A stretch of DNA of 11,800 nucleotides, taken from positions 1 to 11,800 of the forward strand of contig CAYTBY010000029.1 of the NCBI GenBank assembly GCA_964436165.1, in the 5' to 3' direction. Within the stretch, counting starts at the first letter, position 1, and every line of letters begins with the position of its first letter. This DNA is from 2-01-FULL-39-28 sp964436165 (GTDB lineage: Bacteria > Patescibacteriota > Minisyncoccia > 2-02-FULL-40-12 > GWA2-44-9). The position numbers and the translations under genes were made by a program. The notes below the pieces were generated by a model. That model saw only the letters and a program-made list of their open reading frames with translations. It did no database searches and was not told where the DNA came from. This document shows, piece after piece, positions 6,902 through 11,800 of the stretch.

Positions 6902-6917
6902 AAGAACATAAGTTCTT
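6902..6917. repeat. Short inverted repeat between the MFS-like gene and polX
   Basis: AAGAAC-ATAA-GTTCTT is a 6-bp perfect stem with a 4-nt loop. It overlaps the stop codon of the MFS-like gene and lies 13 nt before the polX ATG. It has no T-tract on the minus strand, so it is not a typical terminator. It may be an mRNA processing or translation-control hairpin, or chance. Confidence 0.35.
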
Positions 6918-7533
6918 AAACTTTATCCGGTTGAGGTTTGACTTGGCCGTGGCCAACCTTGGCTTTAAGATCCTTATAAATTCTAATCTGTTGAAATGAG
7001 CCAAAAATAGCCAAAACTCCTCCAAGAATAAAGACGGCTTGAAAACCGACCTTATCGGCTAAGATTCCGCCCAAAGCGGCCGTACCGGCGCTGGCAATAC
7101 CGATAGCAACAGAATCCATAGACCACTCTATGTTTTCTTTCATTTTGTCTATATGACGAGTGAATATCGCATACCAAGGAGGTACTAAAAATGCCAAGCC
7201 CATACCGTAAATAGCTGAGAAAATATAAACATGAATCGGCAAGCTGGCAAATAAATATAAAAACGGGACCAACGAGATAAGAAAACTTCCCAAGACCATC
7301 GAATAAAAATCATCATACTCGCCGTGATTACGATCAAGGTATTTGGCTACCGGAATTTGAAGGGTAACTTTAAAGATTTGGGTTAAAGCGGCGGCAAAAC
7401 CAATGACTTGCAAAGAACCGCCCAAAATCTGCTTGGTAACAAAGACGGCAAAGATAGGAGCAAAAATACTAAAGCCGGCATTAATAAAAAAATCCGAGAC
7501 AACGAGAGTTTTTATGACATGATTGATCTTCAT
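6916..7533 (-). CDS. Six-TM half-size MFS-like transporter
   Basis: 205 aa from the ATG at 7533 (MKINHVIKTL...). A longer reading from a TTG at 7554 is rejected because that codon lies inside the 18-bp terminator-like hairpin. Six hydrophobic segments are visible, roughly NAGFSIFAPIFAVFV, LQVIGFAAALTQIFKVTLQI, the LGSFLISLVPFLYLF region, the YIFSAIYGMGLAFLV region, AIGIASAGTAALGGILA, and FQAVFILGGVLAIFGSF, followed by a basic C-tail. Canonical MFS proteins have 12 helices, so this is one half. A motif-A-like loop (PVAKYLDRNHGEYDD) follows the second helix. Both ends look natural, so it may be a complete half-transporter that dimerises rather than a fragment. The substrate cannot be told. polX begins 26 nt downstream. 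Confidence 0.75.
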   Translation of the reverse strand: MKINHVIKTLVVSDFFINAGFSIFAPIFAVFVTKQILGGSLQVIGFAAALTQIFKVTLQIPVAKYLDRNHGEYDDFYSMVLGSFLISLVPFLYLFASLPIHVYIFSAIYGMGLAFLVPPWYAIFTRHIDKMKENIEWSMDSVAIGIASAGTAALGGILADKVGFQAVFILGGVLAIFGSFQQIRIYKDLKAKVGHGQVKPQPDKV

Positions 7534-7551
7534 AAGATGTAGGTATTCTAG

Positions 7552-7592
7552 CAAATTATAAAATCACTGCCAAACAGTGATTTTATAATTTG
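7552..7592 (-). terminator. Perfect 18-bp hairpin between the subtilase and MFS-like genes
   Basis: Arms 7552-7569 and 7575-7592 are perfectly complementary around a 5-nt loop (CCAAA on the plus strand). The outer part is A/T only (TTATAAAAT), so an intrinsic stop for the upstream subtilase mRNA is likely although there is no separate T-tract. The bases between it and the subtilase stop (about 7594-7630) are a loose repeat of TAGTA/GTAGG units with no gene. Confidence 0.65.
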
Positions 7593-7632
7593 ACCATACT
7601 ACATACTACCAGCTACTTACTACCTACTTTAT

Positions 7633-8883
7633 TTAGAGATGCGGAAACCCGAAGCCAGAGGCATTATCATCGCCAGTCGGCAATAAATCCTGGGCAAAAT
7701 CTTTTTGTAAAATTTCTCGGGTTGCAGATGCAGATGTTTTACCGACAGGGACATCCTTCTGCCACAATTTAGCCGCAAGTCCCGAAACATGAGGTGTAGC
7801 CATTGAAGTACCGGATAACATTACATACCCGCCGTCTTTCCAGGTTGATTCTATCACTACCCCGGGGGCAGAAAATTCGATATCGCCTTCTTCAACGACA
7901 TTGGGAGTGGTGGTTAAGTTAATTCCCCTGGAACTCCAGTCGGCAATCGCCCAGTTAACATCAAGGGCACCCACCGCAATAACACTGGGGTTAGCTCCAG
8001 GATAATCAATACTTCCAACATCGGGACCATCGTTACCGGCAGCAGCCACCACTAACACATCTTTTTGAACCGCATAAGTAATGGCTTCGGCAATGAGAGA
8101 ACTTTCTGAATCACTGCCTAAACTCATACTAATAATATTAGCCCCGTTATTAGCCGCAGTTTTGATAGCATTAGCAATATCATCTGACCAGCAGGAACCA
8201 TTATTGCCGCAAACCTTGTAAGCATAAATATTTGCCTCTGGAGCGACACCATAGATACCCAAACCGTCGCTGCCGCCATCAGCGGCAATAGTTCCAGCGA
8301 CGTGAGTGCCATGACCGTTTTTATCCTCGCATTTCCCGTCAACAACGGGATATCTTGGAGTGGTAAAGTCTTTACACGCAGTTACCCTATTGGTGAGATC
8401 CGGATGAGTAGATAAAACTCCAGTATCCAAAACAGCAACATTCACGCCGGTGCCTCCGGAAGTACTGGCCAGAAGGGACGGACTACCATAAACGGCTAAA
8501 ACCCCCCAAGGCAGTTGAGTTGAAGGCAAAGGACGAGTTGAGGAAGTGGGGGAAGGCAAAGGAGTCGGACTTGGTTTTCCTTTTTCTACCTCTGGATTTT
8601 TAGAAACATCTTCGAGGGGTACTTCCTGTAAAATATAGGCCTTAGGCACTGCTACAATCTCGACACCGAAAACCTTAGCCACCCGCAGTTGCCAATCAGA
8701 AAGATCGGTCGTAAAACCGGCTTTAAAATCATTGCGAACACCAAATGTTTTCTTCCAAAATCCTGAATTTGATTTAACTAAATAGCGAGTATCTTCGACT
8801 GCCCCATAGGCAGAGCTGGAAACCCCTAAAACTAATGAAAAAACGAGAAAATAGGCTATTTTCTTGGCATTTATTGTGGTCAT
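7633..8883 (-). CDS. Secreted subtilisin-like serine protease (S8 family)
   Basis: 416 aa from the ATG at 8883. A reading from TTG at 8925 is rejected because it begins within the -35 box of the likely promoter. The N-terminus MTTINAKKIAYFLVFSLVLG ends in SSSAYGA, a Sec signal peptide with a probable signal-peptidase I site. A pro-region (to about residue 95) precedes a Pro/Ser/Thr-rich linker (PSPTPLPSPTSSTRPLPS). The catalytic triad is Asp153 (AVLDTG), His191 (GHGTHVAG) and Ser360 (SGTSMATPH), with oxyanion Asn284 (AAAGNDGP). The protein ends soon after the catalytic domain and has no visible anchor, so it is probably released or lightly bound at the surface. It likely degrades or matures extracellular proteins. 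Confidence 0.93.
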   Translation of the reverse strand: MTTINAKKIAYFLVFSLVLGVSSSAYGAVEDTRYLVKSNSGFWKKTFGVRNDFKAGFTTDLSDWQLRVAKVFGVEIVAVPKAYILQEVPLEDVSKNPEVEKGKPSPTPLPSPTSSTRPLPSTQLPWGVLAVYGSPSLLASTSGGTGVNVAVLDTGVLSTHPDLTNRVTACKDFTTPRYPVVDGKCEDKNGHGTHVAGTIAADGGSDGLGIYGVAPEANIYAYKVCGNNGSCWSDDIANAIKTAANNGANIISMSLGSDSESSLIAEAITYAVQKDVLVVAAAGNDGPDVGSIDYPGANPSVIAVGALDVNWAIADWSSRGINLTTTPNVVEEGDIEFSAPGVVIESTWKDGGYVMLSGTSMATPHVSGLAAKLWQKDVPVGKTSASATREILQKDFAQDLLPTGDDNASGFGFPHL

Positions 8884-8896
8884 TGTCTTACATTCA

Positions 8897-8925
8897 ACTA
8901 TAGCACAACCAGCCAAAAGAGACAA
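8897..8925 (-). promoter_or_regulatory. Likely promoter of the subtilase gene
   Basis: On the minus strand, TTGTCT (8920-8925), a 17-bp spacer, and TATAGT (8897-8902). The predicted start near 8890 leaves a leader of only about 7 nt before the ATG at 8883, too short for an SD. This fits the shortage of SD sequences in this part of the window. Confidence 0.55.
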
Positions 8926-8971
8926 TAATTATCCACAATGGTTGTCGCTCTTAAAATCTCGCTCTCGGCTC

Positions 8972-9100
8972 CTGACTTTCAGGACACGGTCGCTACTCTC
9001 CAGCGCGCTTCGCTCCCTATGGTTCGTTGCCGGATTTTGTCAAGGACAGACCATTGACAAACCATGCAATCCGGCAACTTCCGATGTCCTGAGAAGTCAG
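8972..9100. repeat. Nested inverted repeat 1
   Basis: Outer arms CTGACTTTCAGGACA (8972-8986) and TGTCCTGAGAAGTCAG (9085-9100) pair with a single-base offset. Middle arms GTTGCCGGATT (9026-9036) and AATCCGGCAAC (9068-9078) are an 11-bp perfect repeat. The inner arms TTTGTCAAGG (9036-9045) and CC-A-TTGACAAA (9051-9061) close on a 5-nt loop. The left side carries 39 extra bases (8987-9025) without a partner. Confidence 0.8.
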
Positions 9101-9177
9101 TAGCCTGCGCTCGATTTGAAGGAAAAGAGACTACGCAATTTTATAGAAGTTTTTAGATAACCCAATGTAAATGAGAA

Positions 9178-9375
9178 AGCTCAGCTATCCCCACCTCGCA
9201 GACCTTTCTTTTTTCGAGCAGTAAATTGCTTAAATTGATTGATAATTTGGCTATATATATTTCGGGTGTTGAGAACCGCAAACAGGGCCTGAAATATATA
9301 AGCCAAATTGAGATGAATTTATGCAATTTGCTACGAAGACAAAAAGGTGGTCGAGAAGATGGGGATGGCTGAGCT
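9178..9375. repeat. Large imperfect hairpin 2, about 198 bp
   Basis: Outer arms 9178-9193 and 9360-9375 pair at 15 of 16 positions, with the remaining one U-G as RNA. The inner arms AATTTGGCT (9244-9252) and AGCCAAATT (9301-9309) continue through TATATATTTC/GAAATATATA to a 19-nt loop near 9268-9286. The intervening 50 nt on each side are partly complementary, for example TAAATTGAT with ATGAATTTA, with almost no length difference. It begins 20 nt downstream of the DedA stop. No clear promoter or T-tract was found. Confidence 0.8.
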
Positions 9376-9394
9376 GTTAATAGGGCGAGAGCGA

Positions 9395-10081
9395 TTATTT
9401 TTCACTATTCCCGTTCGGCCAAATCCTGTCTAGGCCGTTGCGGAACTTTTCGCGATAATGGCGGACCCGGTCATGCTCGATAATCGCCCTGATAAAGGCC
9501 GAACGAAATATTGCTTTTAAAATATAAATAAGGGCAATCGCTCCGCCAAGGAAAACAACAAAATAAGCAAAGTCTTTAAGATAAACAAAGAGCAACCGAT
9601 AGCTGGCGCCGAAGAAATAACCGATAGACATGGCAAACGTCGCCCAGCAAACCGAACCGATGAAGTTATACCAGCTGTATTTTCGAAGATTATATTTAAG
9701 CGAACCGGCCATAATTTGAGTGGCAAGAGTCAGGGAAAAAGTGAATTTGGTTAAAAAAATAGCCTTGCCGCTATGGAGATGAAAATAACGCTCGACTGTT
9801 TCTATTATTTTCCGGCTTTTTTCCTGGCTTCGGCCCCATTTATCAAGCGACTTAGCCCCGCCATAATAGCCGACAGCATACCACATATAGCCGTTAATGG
9901 TGTGGCCGAGAGCAAACGCTAGTAAAGCCGGCAGAAATGCCACGCTATTAGTAGAAACCAAAAATCCGCCGATAACCAAGGTGCTCAACCCCTCTATCGC
10001 CGCCCCCAGAAATAGAAAAATATAAGTATGAGAAAACAGGACCGGAAAATTAGTTTGCCAAAATTGTAGAAAAGCTTCCAT
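9395..10081 (-). CDS. DedA/VTT-family membrane protein
   Basis: 228 aa. The N-terminal hydrophobic hairpin has the family's conserved glutamate in GAAIEGLSTLVIGGFLVS (residues 26-43). It is followed by LLAFALGHTINGYMWYAVGYYGG, the segment FLTKFTFSLTLATQIMAGSL, and two C-terminal helices (SVCWATFAMSIGYFFG, FAYFVVFLGGAIALIYILK) with a basic cytoplasmic tail. DedA proteins are linked to lipid flipping and membrane homeostasis. In most relatives the motif before the AG step begins with Arg (R-F-x-P-x-x-R). Here it reads TKF with no second Arg, so the usual basic pair is reduced. It lies 13 nt downstream of the UDG stop, with a weak AAGG before the ATG, so the two form an operon. Co-transcription does not by itself imply a shared function. 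Confidence 0.88.
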   Translation of the reverse strand: MEAFLQFWQTNFPVLFSHTYIFLFLGAAIEGLSTLVIGGFLVSTNSVAFLPALLAFALGHTINGYMWYAVGYYGGAKSLDKWGRSQEKSRKIIETVERYFHLHSGKAIFLTKFTFSLTLATQIMAGSLKYNLRKYSWYNFIGSVCWATFAMSIGYFFGASYRLLFVYLKDFAYFVVFLGGAIALIYILKAIFRSAFIRAIIEHDRVRHYREKFRNGLDRIWPNGNSEK

Positions 10082-10094
10082 GACGACCTTGTCT

Positions 10095-10775
10095 TTACTT
10101 AAACTGTTTTAAAACCTCAAAATCTTTTTTTAATTCGTTTTTCATATTTCCGTTATAAACCGCTACTGCAGGATGATATAAGGGGACTATTTTAACCGTA
10201 CCATAGCTTGTTTTTGCTTCGAATACTCTGCCGTGTATCTTACTTATTGAATCAAGCCCCGACGCTCCGCCTGCTCCGACCGAAGCGTCGGAGGTCGGGG
10301 CCCCGACTCCTTGACGTCGGGGTTGCGAACTTAAACCCAACCTATTCATTATATAGGCCATAGAAAACCTGCCAAGGGTGGCAATGACTTGAGGTTGAAT
10401 TATCTCTATCTGTCTGTCCAGATAACTTGCATAGGCTTCTATTTCGTCGGGGAATGGATCGCGGTTCATCGGCGGACGATCTTTGACGATGTTGGTCACA
10501 TAGACATCATTTCTTGGTATTTCAACTGAAACTAGTAATTCGTCCAAGACTCTCCCTGACGCCCCACAGAAAGGCCGGCCAGTTTCGGCCTCATTCTTTC
10601 CCGGTGCCTCGCCAACAAACATTATTTTCGCATAATGACTCCCCTCGCCGATAACGGGATAAACCTTGTTTTTAATTCTCTCGGGATATAGAGGCAGATG
10701 TTTGCCATTTAAAATTTCGTCTTTTATTTTTCGGAGGAGTTCGGTACGATTTTGTTTTTGAGAATCATCTGACAT
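10095..10775 (-). CDS. Family-4-type uracil-DNA glycosylase lacking iron-sulfur cysteines, with palindromic insert
   Basis: 226 aa. Motif A is GEAPGKNEAETGRPFCGASG (55-74), followed by YVTNIVKDRPPMNRDP (92-107) and the C-terminal LYHPA (199-203), all typical of family 4 UDG. The enzyme removes uracil from DNA at the start of base excision repair. Canonical members hold a 4Fe-4S cluster with four Cys. Here the N-terminal CxxC site reads NGKHLPL (23-29), the Cys in KCRPP is Asp99, and the Cys in EAC is Tyr115. The only Cys (Cys70) lies in motif A. Residues 152-173 are encoded by a 66-bp palindromic insert between MNRLGLSS and DSISKIHG. No SD precedes the ATG. PolX, a possible partner in the same repair pathway, is encoded nearby on the same strand. 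Confidence 0.9.
   Translation of the reverse strand: MSDDSQKQNRTELLRKIKDEILNGKHLPLYPERIKNKVYPVIGEGSHYAKIMFVGEAPGKNEAETGRPFCGASGRVLDELLVSVEIPRNDVYVTNIVKDRPPMNRDPFPDEIEAYASYLDRQIEIIQPQVIATLGRFSMAYIMNRLGLSSQPRRQGVGAPTSDASVGAGGASGLDSISKIHGRVFEAKTSYGTVKIVPLYHPAVAVYNGNMKNELKKDFEVLKQFK
10257..10322. repeat. In-frame 66-bp GC-rich palindromic insert within the UDG gene
   Basis: CCCCGAC (10257-10263) pairs with GTCGGGG (10294-10300), and inside it CTCCGAC (10274-10280) pairs with GTCGGAG (10287-10293). A second hairpin follows immediately: CCCCGAC (10301-10307) with GTCGGGG (10316-10322). The total is exactly 22 codons and it stays open in the gene frame, encoding a Gly/Ala/Ser-rich loop. It is far richer in G+C than the surrounding gene, which points to insertion. 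Confidence 0.85.
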
Positions 10776-10807
10776 AATTTATAGTTTATATGATTGCTAA
10801 AAGTTAG

Positions 10808-10840
10808 ACAACAAAAGGGGGCGACCTGTTAGTCGCCCCC
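10808..10840 (-). terminator. Intrinsic terminator of the GC-rich cassette
   Basis: On the minus strand a 9-bp perfect stem GGGGGCGAC/GTCGCCCCC (10832-10840 and 10817-10825) with a 6-nt loop is followed by TTTTGTTGT (10808-10816). It ends the two-gene cassette and separates it from the UDG gene. Confidence 0.9.
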
Positions 10841-10858
10841 ACCTATCCTGACCGTCTC

Positions 10859-11209
10859 CTAGACGGCAACACGCTTGGCAGCACGCTCCGCCTCATGGCG
10901 AGCACAAGCGGCATGGTAGCGGGCATCTGCGCGGACCTCACGAATGAGGCGCCGACGCTCAGCCGCTGCCTGTCGACGTTCGACGAGGCCACTGGCCTCT
11001 AGAGACCGAATGAAGGCGAACTGGCCGTTCTTGTTTGCCAGCTCCTTCGCCGCCTCCAGTCCGTTGGCCCGGAGAGCACGACGAACCTTCTTTTGCCCCA
11101 GCCGGCCGCTGGTGAAGTACTTGGCAATCCCCTGCTTGTGGGATTGTGACGAAGCCTGTGCCCCGTCTTTCTTCTTCTCTTGCTTGCCTTTGCCTGCCTT
11201 GTCAGCCAT
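10859..11209 (-). CDS. Small basic hypothetical protein, 116 aa (cassette gene 2)
   Basis: I do not recognise this protein. It is strongly basic and Ala/Arg/Lys-rich. A Lys/Gln/Ser-rich N-terminal tail (to about residue 27) precedes a helical body, IAKYFTSGRLGQKKVRRALR, NGLEAAKELANKNGQFAFIR and an Arg/Ala-rich C-terminal helix. The GLEAAKELANKNG segment looks like a helix-turn-helix-sized unit. Binding to nucleic acid is plausible from charge but unproven. A strong SD, AAGGAGG (11214-11220), lies 4 nt before the ATG and overlaps the stop codon of the preceding gene, so translation is coupled. Its base composition is much more GC-rich than the main genes of the window. A terminator follows 18 nt after the stop. 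Confidence 0.75.
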   Translation of the reverse strand: MADKAGKGKQEKKKDGAQASSQSHKQGIAKYFTSGRLGQKKVRRALRANGLEAAKELANKNGQFAFIRSLEASGLVERRQAAAERRRLIREVRADARYHAACARHEAERAAKRVAV

Positions 11210-11218
11210 CTCTCCTCC

Positions 11219-11653
11219 TTACTCCGCGACAACACGCAGATTGGCGTTCGACTTGAGCCGACGATAGTCGGCCTTGGCAATCTCGTTCCTGACACCGGCA
11301 TGGCCGGGACAGAAAACGAATGTGCGGCGGTGATTCTTGCTCGTGTTGGTTCCCTTCGAAGACCTTCCAACACGGGGTTGCTTCTCGCAACCGTCGAATC
11401 GGCAGGTTGTTTGCCACTGGGCGAGGCGGGCTCGCATCCAGCCGTCGTGGATCTTCTCGAGGACCTTGACGGCCTCGGCCTTGATTTGCAAGGCGAGAGC
11501 ATTACGATACTCCTCAGGAACTTTGTCCAGATTCAACCGAGATACCTGGACAACAACAGCCTCGGCAACCTGCCTATCCATGTCGGCTTCGCGCTCGGAT
11601 GTGAGCAGGTACGACCGAAGCGGAACGCGGGGGTCTTTCTCGATGACTTTCAT
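11219..11653 (-). CDS. Small hypothetical protein with C/H zinc-like motif, 144 aa (cassette gene 1)
   Basis: I do not recognise this protein. The chosen start is the ATG at 11653, with AGGAGG (11658-11663) 4 nt upstream. An in-frame GTG at 11668 would place that SD inside the gene. Residues 1-80 are charged and helical (EREADMDRQVAEAVVVQVSR, ALQIKAEAVKVLEKIHDGW). Residues 84-118 contain Cys84, Cys89, Cys115 and His118 (CRFDGC...FCPGH), a spacing that could bind one zinc. The loop between them is basic (GRSSKGTNTSKNHRR). A small nucleic-acid-binding or adaptor role is possible but not shown. It is the first gene of the promoter-driven cassette and ends 9 nt before cassette gene 2. The antisense strand also has an open frame here (11180-11749), explained by GC-rich codon bias. 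Confidence 0.75.
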   Translation of the reverse strand: MKVIEKDPRVPLRSYLLTSEREADMDRQVAEAVVVQVSRLNLDKVPEEYRNALALQIKAEAVKVLEKIHDGWMRARLAQWQTTCRFDGCEKQPRVGRSSKGTNTSKNHRRTFVFCPGHAGVRNEIAKADYRRLKSNANLRVVAE

Positions 11654-11667
11654 TGTTCCTCCTATCA

Positions 11668-11711
11668 CCGCTCGAAGCGGATCCAGGAAATGGATGGGGC
11701 GAAATGCCCCA
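11668..11711 (-). promoter_or_regulatory. Three-hairpin 5' leader of the cassette
   Basis: Between the promoter and the SD, three stems follow one another on the minus-strand RNA: UGGGGC-AUUUC-GCCCCA (11711-11695), UCCA-UUUCC-UGGA (11694-11682) and CCGCU-UCG-AGCGG (11680-11668). They are contiguous to within one base and end 4 nt before the SD. The compact fold may stabilise the mRNA or control access to the SD. No riboswitch class was recognised. Confidence 0.55.
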
Positions 11712-11729
11712 ACCCTAACTTACCTCTGC

Positions 11730-11758
11730 ATTATACCATTACTATATAAATAAGTCAA
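11730..11758 (-). promoter_or_regulatory. Consensus promoter of the GC-rich cassette
   Basis: On the minus strand, TTGACT (11753-11758), a 17-bp spacer, and a perfect TATAAT (11730-11735). The predicted start is near 11723, giving a leader of about 70 nt. The promoter is AT-rich, in sharp contrast to the GC-rich genes it drives. Confidence 0.85.
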
Positions 11759-11775
11759 TACCCCAAGCCCAGTCC

Positions 11776-11800
11776 AAAAAACTAGCCTCCCCTGCTGGAG
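11776..11800 (-). terminator. Partial intrinsic terminator of an upstream unit outside the window
   Basis: On the minus strand, CTCC, a 6-nt loop, then GGAGGCTAG followed directly by TTTTTT (11776-11781). The left arm is cut by the window edge. It would complete a 9-bp stem if the next bases are CTAGC. It ends 17 bp before the -35 box of the cassette promoter, so independent units appear tightly packed. Confidence 0.55.

Larger units (their letters stand above)
8953..9402. repeat. Gene-free interval bounded by imperfect inverted repeats (possible non-autonomous element)
   Basis: No coding sequence is seen between the subtilase promoter and the DedA stop. The interval is framed by TCGCTCTCG (8959-8967) and its complement CGAGAGCGA (9386-9394), extended imperfectly by AAAAT on the outer side of each. 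Inside lie two separate large inverted repeats. The right flank overlaps the DedA stop codon. The whole could be a MITE-like element, a pair of structured RNAs or a large bidirectional transcription barrier. No target-site duplication is evident. Confidence 0.4.

Noticed and set aside
7534..7554. TTG start for the MFS-like protein, adding 7 residues
   Set aside because: It lies within the arm of the 18-bp hairpin. The ATG at 7533 is simpler.
8884..8925. TTG start for the subtilase, adding 14 residues
   Set aside because: It would begin inside the predicted -35 box, and the ATG at 8883 gives a cleaner signal peptide.
11654..11668. GTG start for cassette gene 1, adding 5 residues
   Set aside because: It would place the clear AGGAGG inside the coding sequence. 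The ATG at 11653 has the correct SD spacing.
11180..11749. 189-codon open frame on the plus strand, opposite the cassette genes
   Set aside because: The minus strand has a promoter, SDs, coupled genes and a terminator. The plus-strand frame has no SD or promoter, and GC-rich coding DNA often leaves antisense frames open.
1..11800. CRISPR array, tRNA or rRNA genes, transposase
   Set aside because: No regularly spaced direct repeats, cloverleaf, ribosomal RNA segments or transposase motifs were found.

Overview
The window fits a genome of the candidate phyla radiation (Patescibacteria; Parcubacteria- or Microgenomates-like). This is an inference. It rests on AT-rich compact gene blocks with almost no Shine-Dalgarno (SD) sequences, a six-helix half transporter, a MoxR ATPase beside a VWA/metallopeptidase fusion, PolX, and a family-4-type uracil-DNA glycosylase (UDG) without its usual iron-sulfur cysteines. 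The standard genetic code is used. Every protein gene lies on the minus strand, so the transcriptional order runs from high to low coordinates.

Right end (10808-11800): a GC-rich cassette unlike the rest. It has a consensus promoter, a leader of three consecutive hairpins, two small unknown genes with strong SD sequences and stop/SD overlap, and a strong intrinsic terminator. Part of another terminator at the window edge suggests that more such units follow.

8883-10775: a UDG carrying an in-frame GC-rich palindromic insert, then a DedA-family membrane protein. After these comes a 470-bp gene-free interval filled with large nested inverted repeats, then the promoter of a secreted S8 subtilase.

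5123-8883: subtilase, an 18-bp perfect hairpin, a six-TM MFS-like protein, and PolX. PolX carries a second in-frame palindromic insert, unrelated in sequence to the one in the UDG.

1-5112: a HEXXH-VWA protein with a CobT-like VWA domain, a 147-aa unknown protein, a MoxR-family AAA+ ATPase with an unusual P-loop, and the start of a small membrane protein. The ATPase and VWA protein probably work together as a MoxR/CobT-type remodelling machine.

The most striking element is in the 424-bp gap at 1830-2253. Two small RNA genes lie in tandem on the plus strand, the only plus-strand units seen. Each has a consensus sigma-70-type promoter with an 18-bp spacer and its own intrinsic terminator. Their cores share one architecture: a conserved GCUCAGGCCU box, a stem whose sequence differs completely but pairs in both copies, a bulge of exactly 20 nt (17/20 identical) containing GCCUCCCACA, and a UGGC/GCCA hairpin. 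I do not recognise this family, and it is the best candidate here for an undescribed system.
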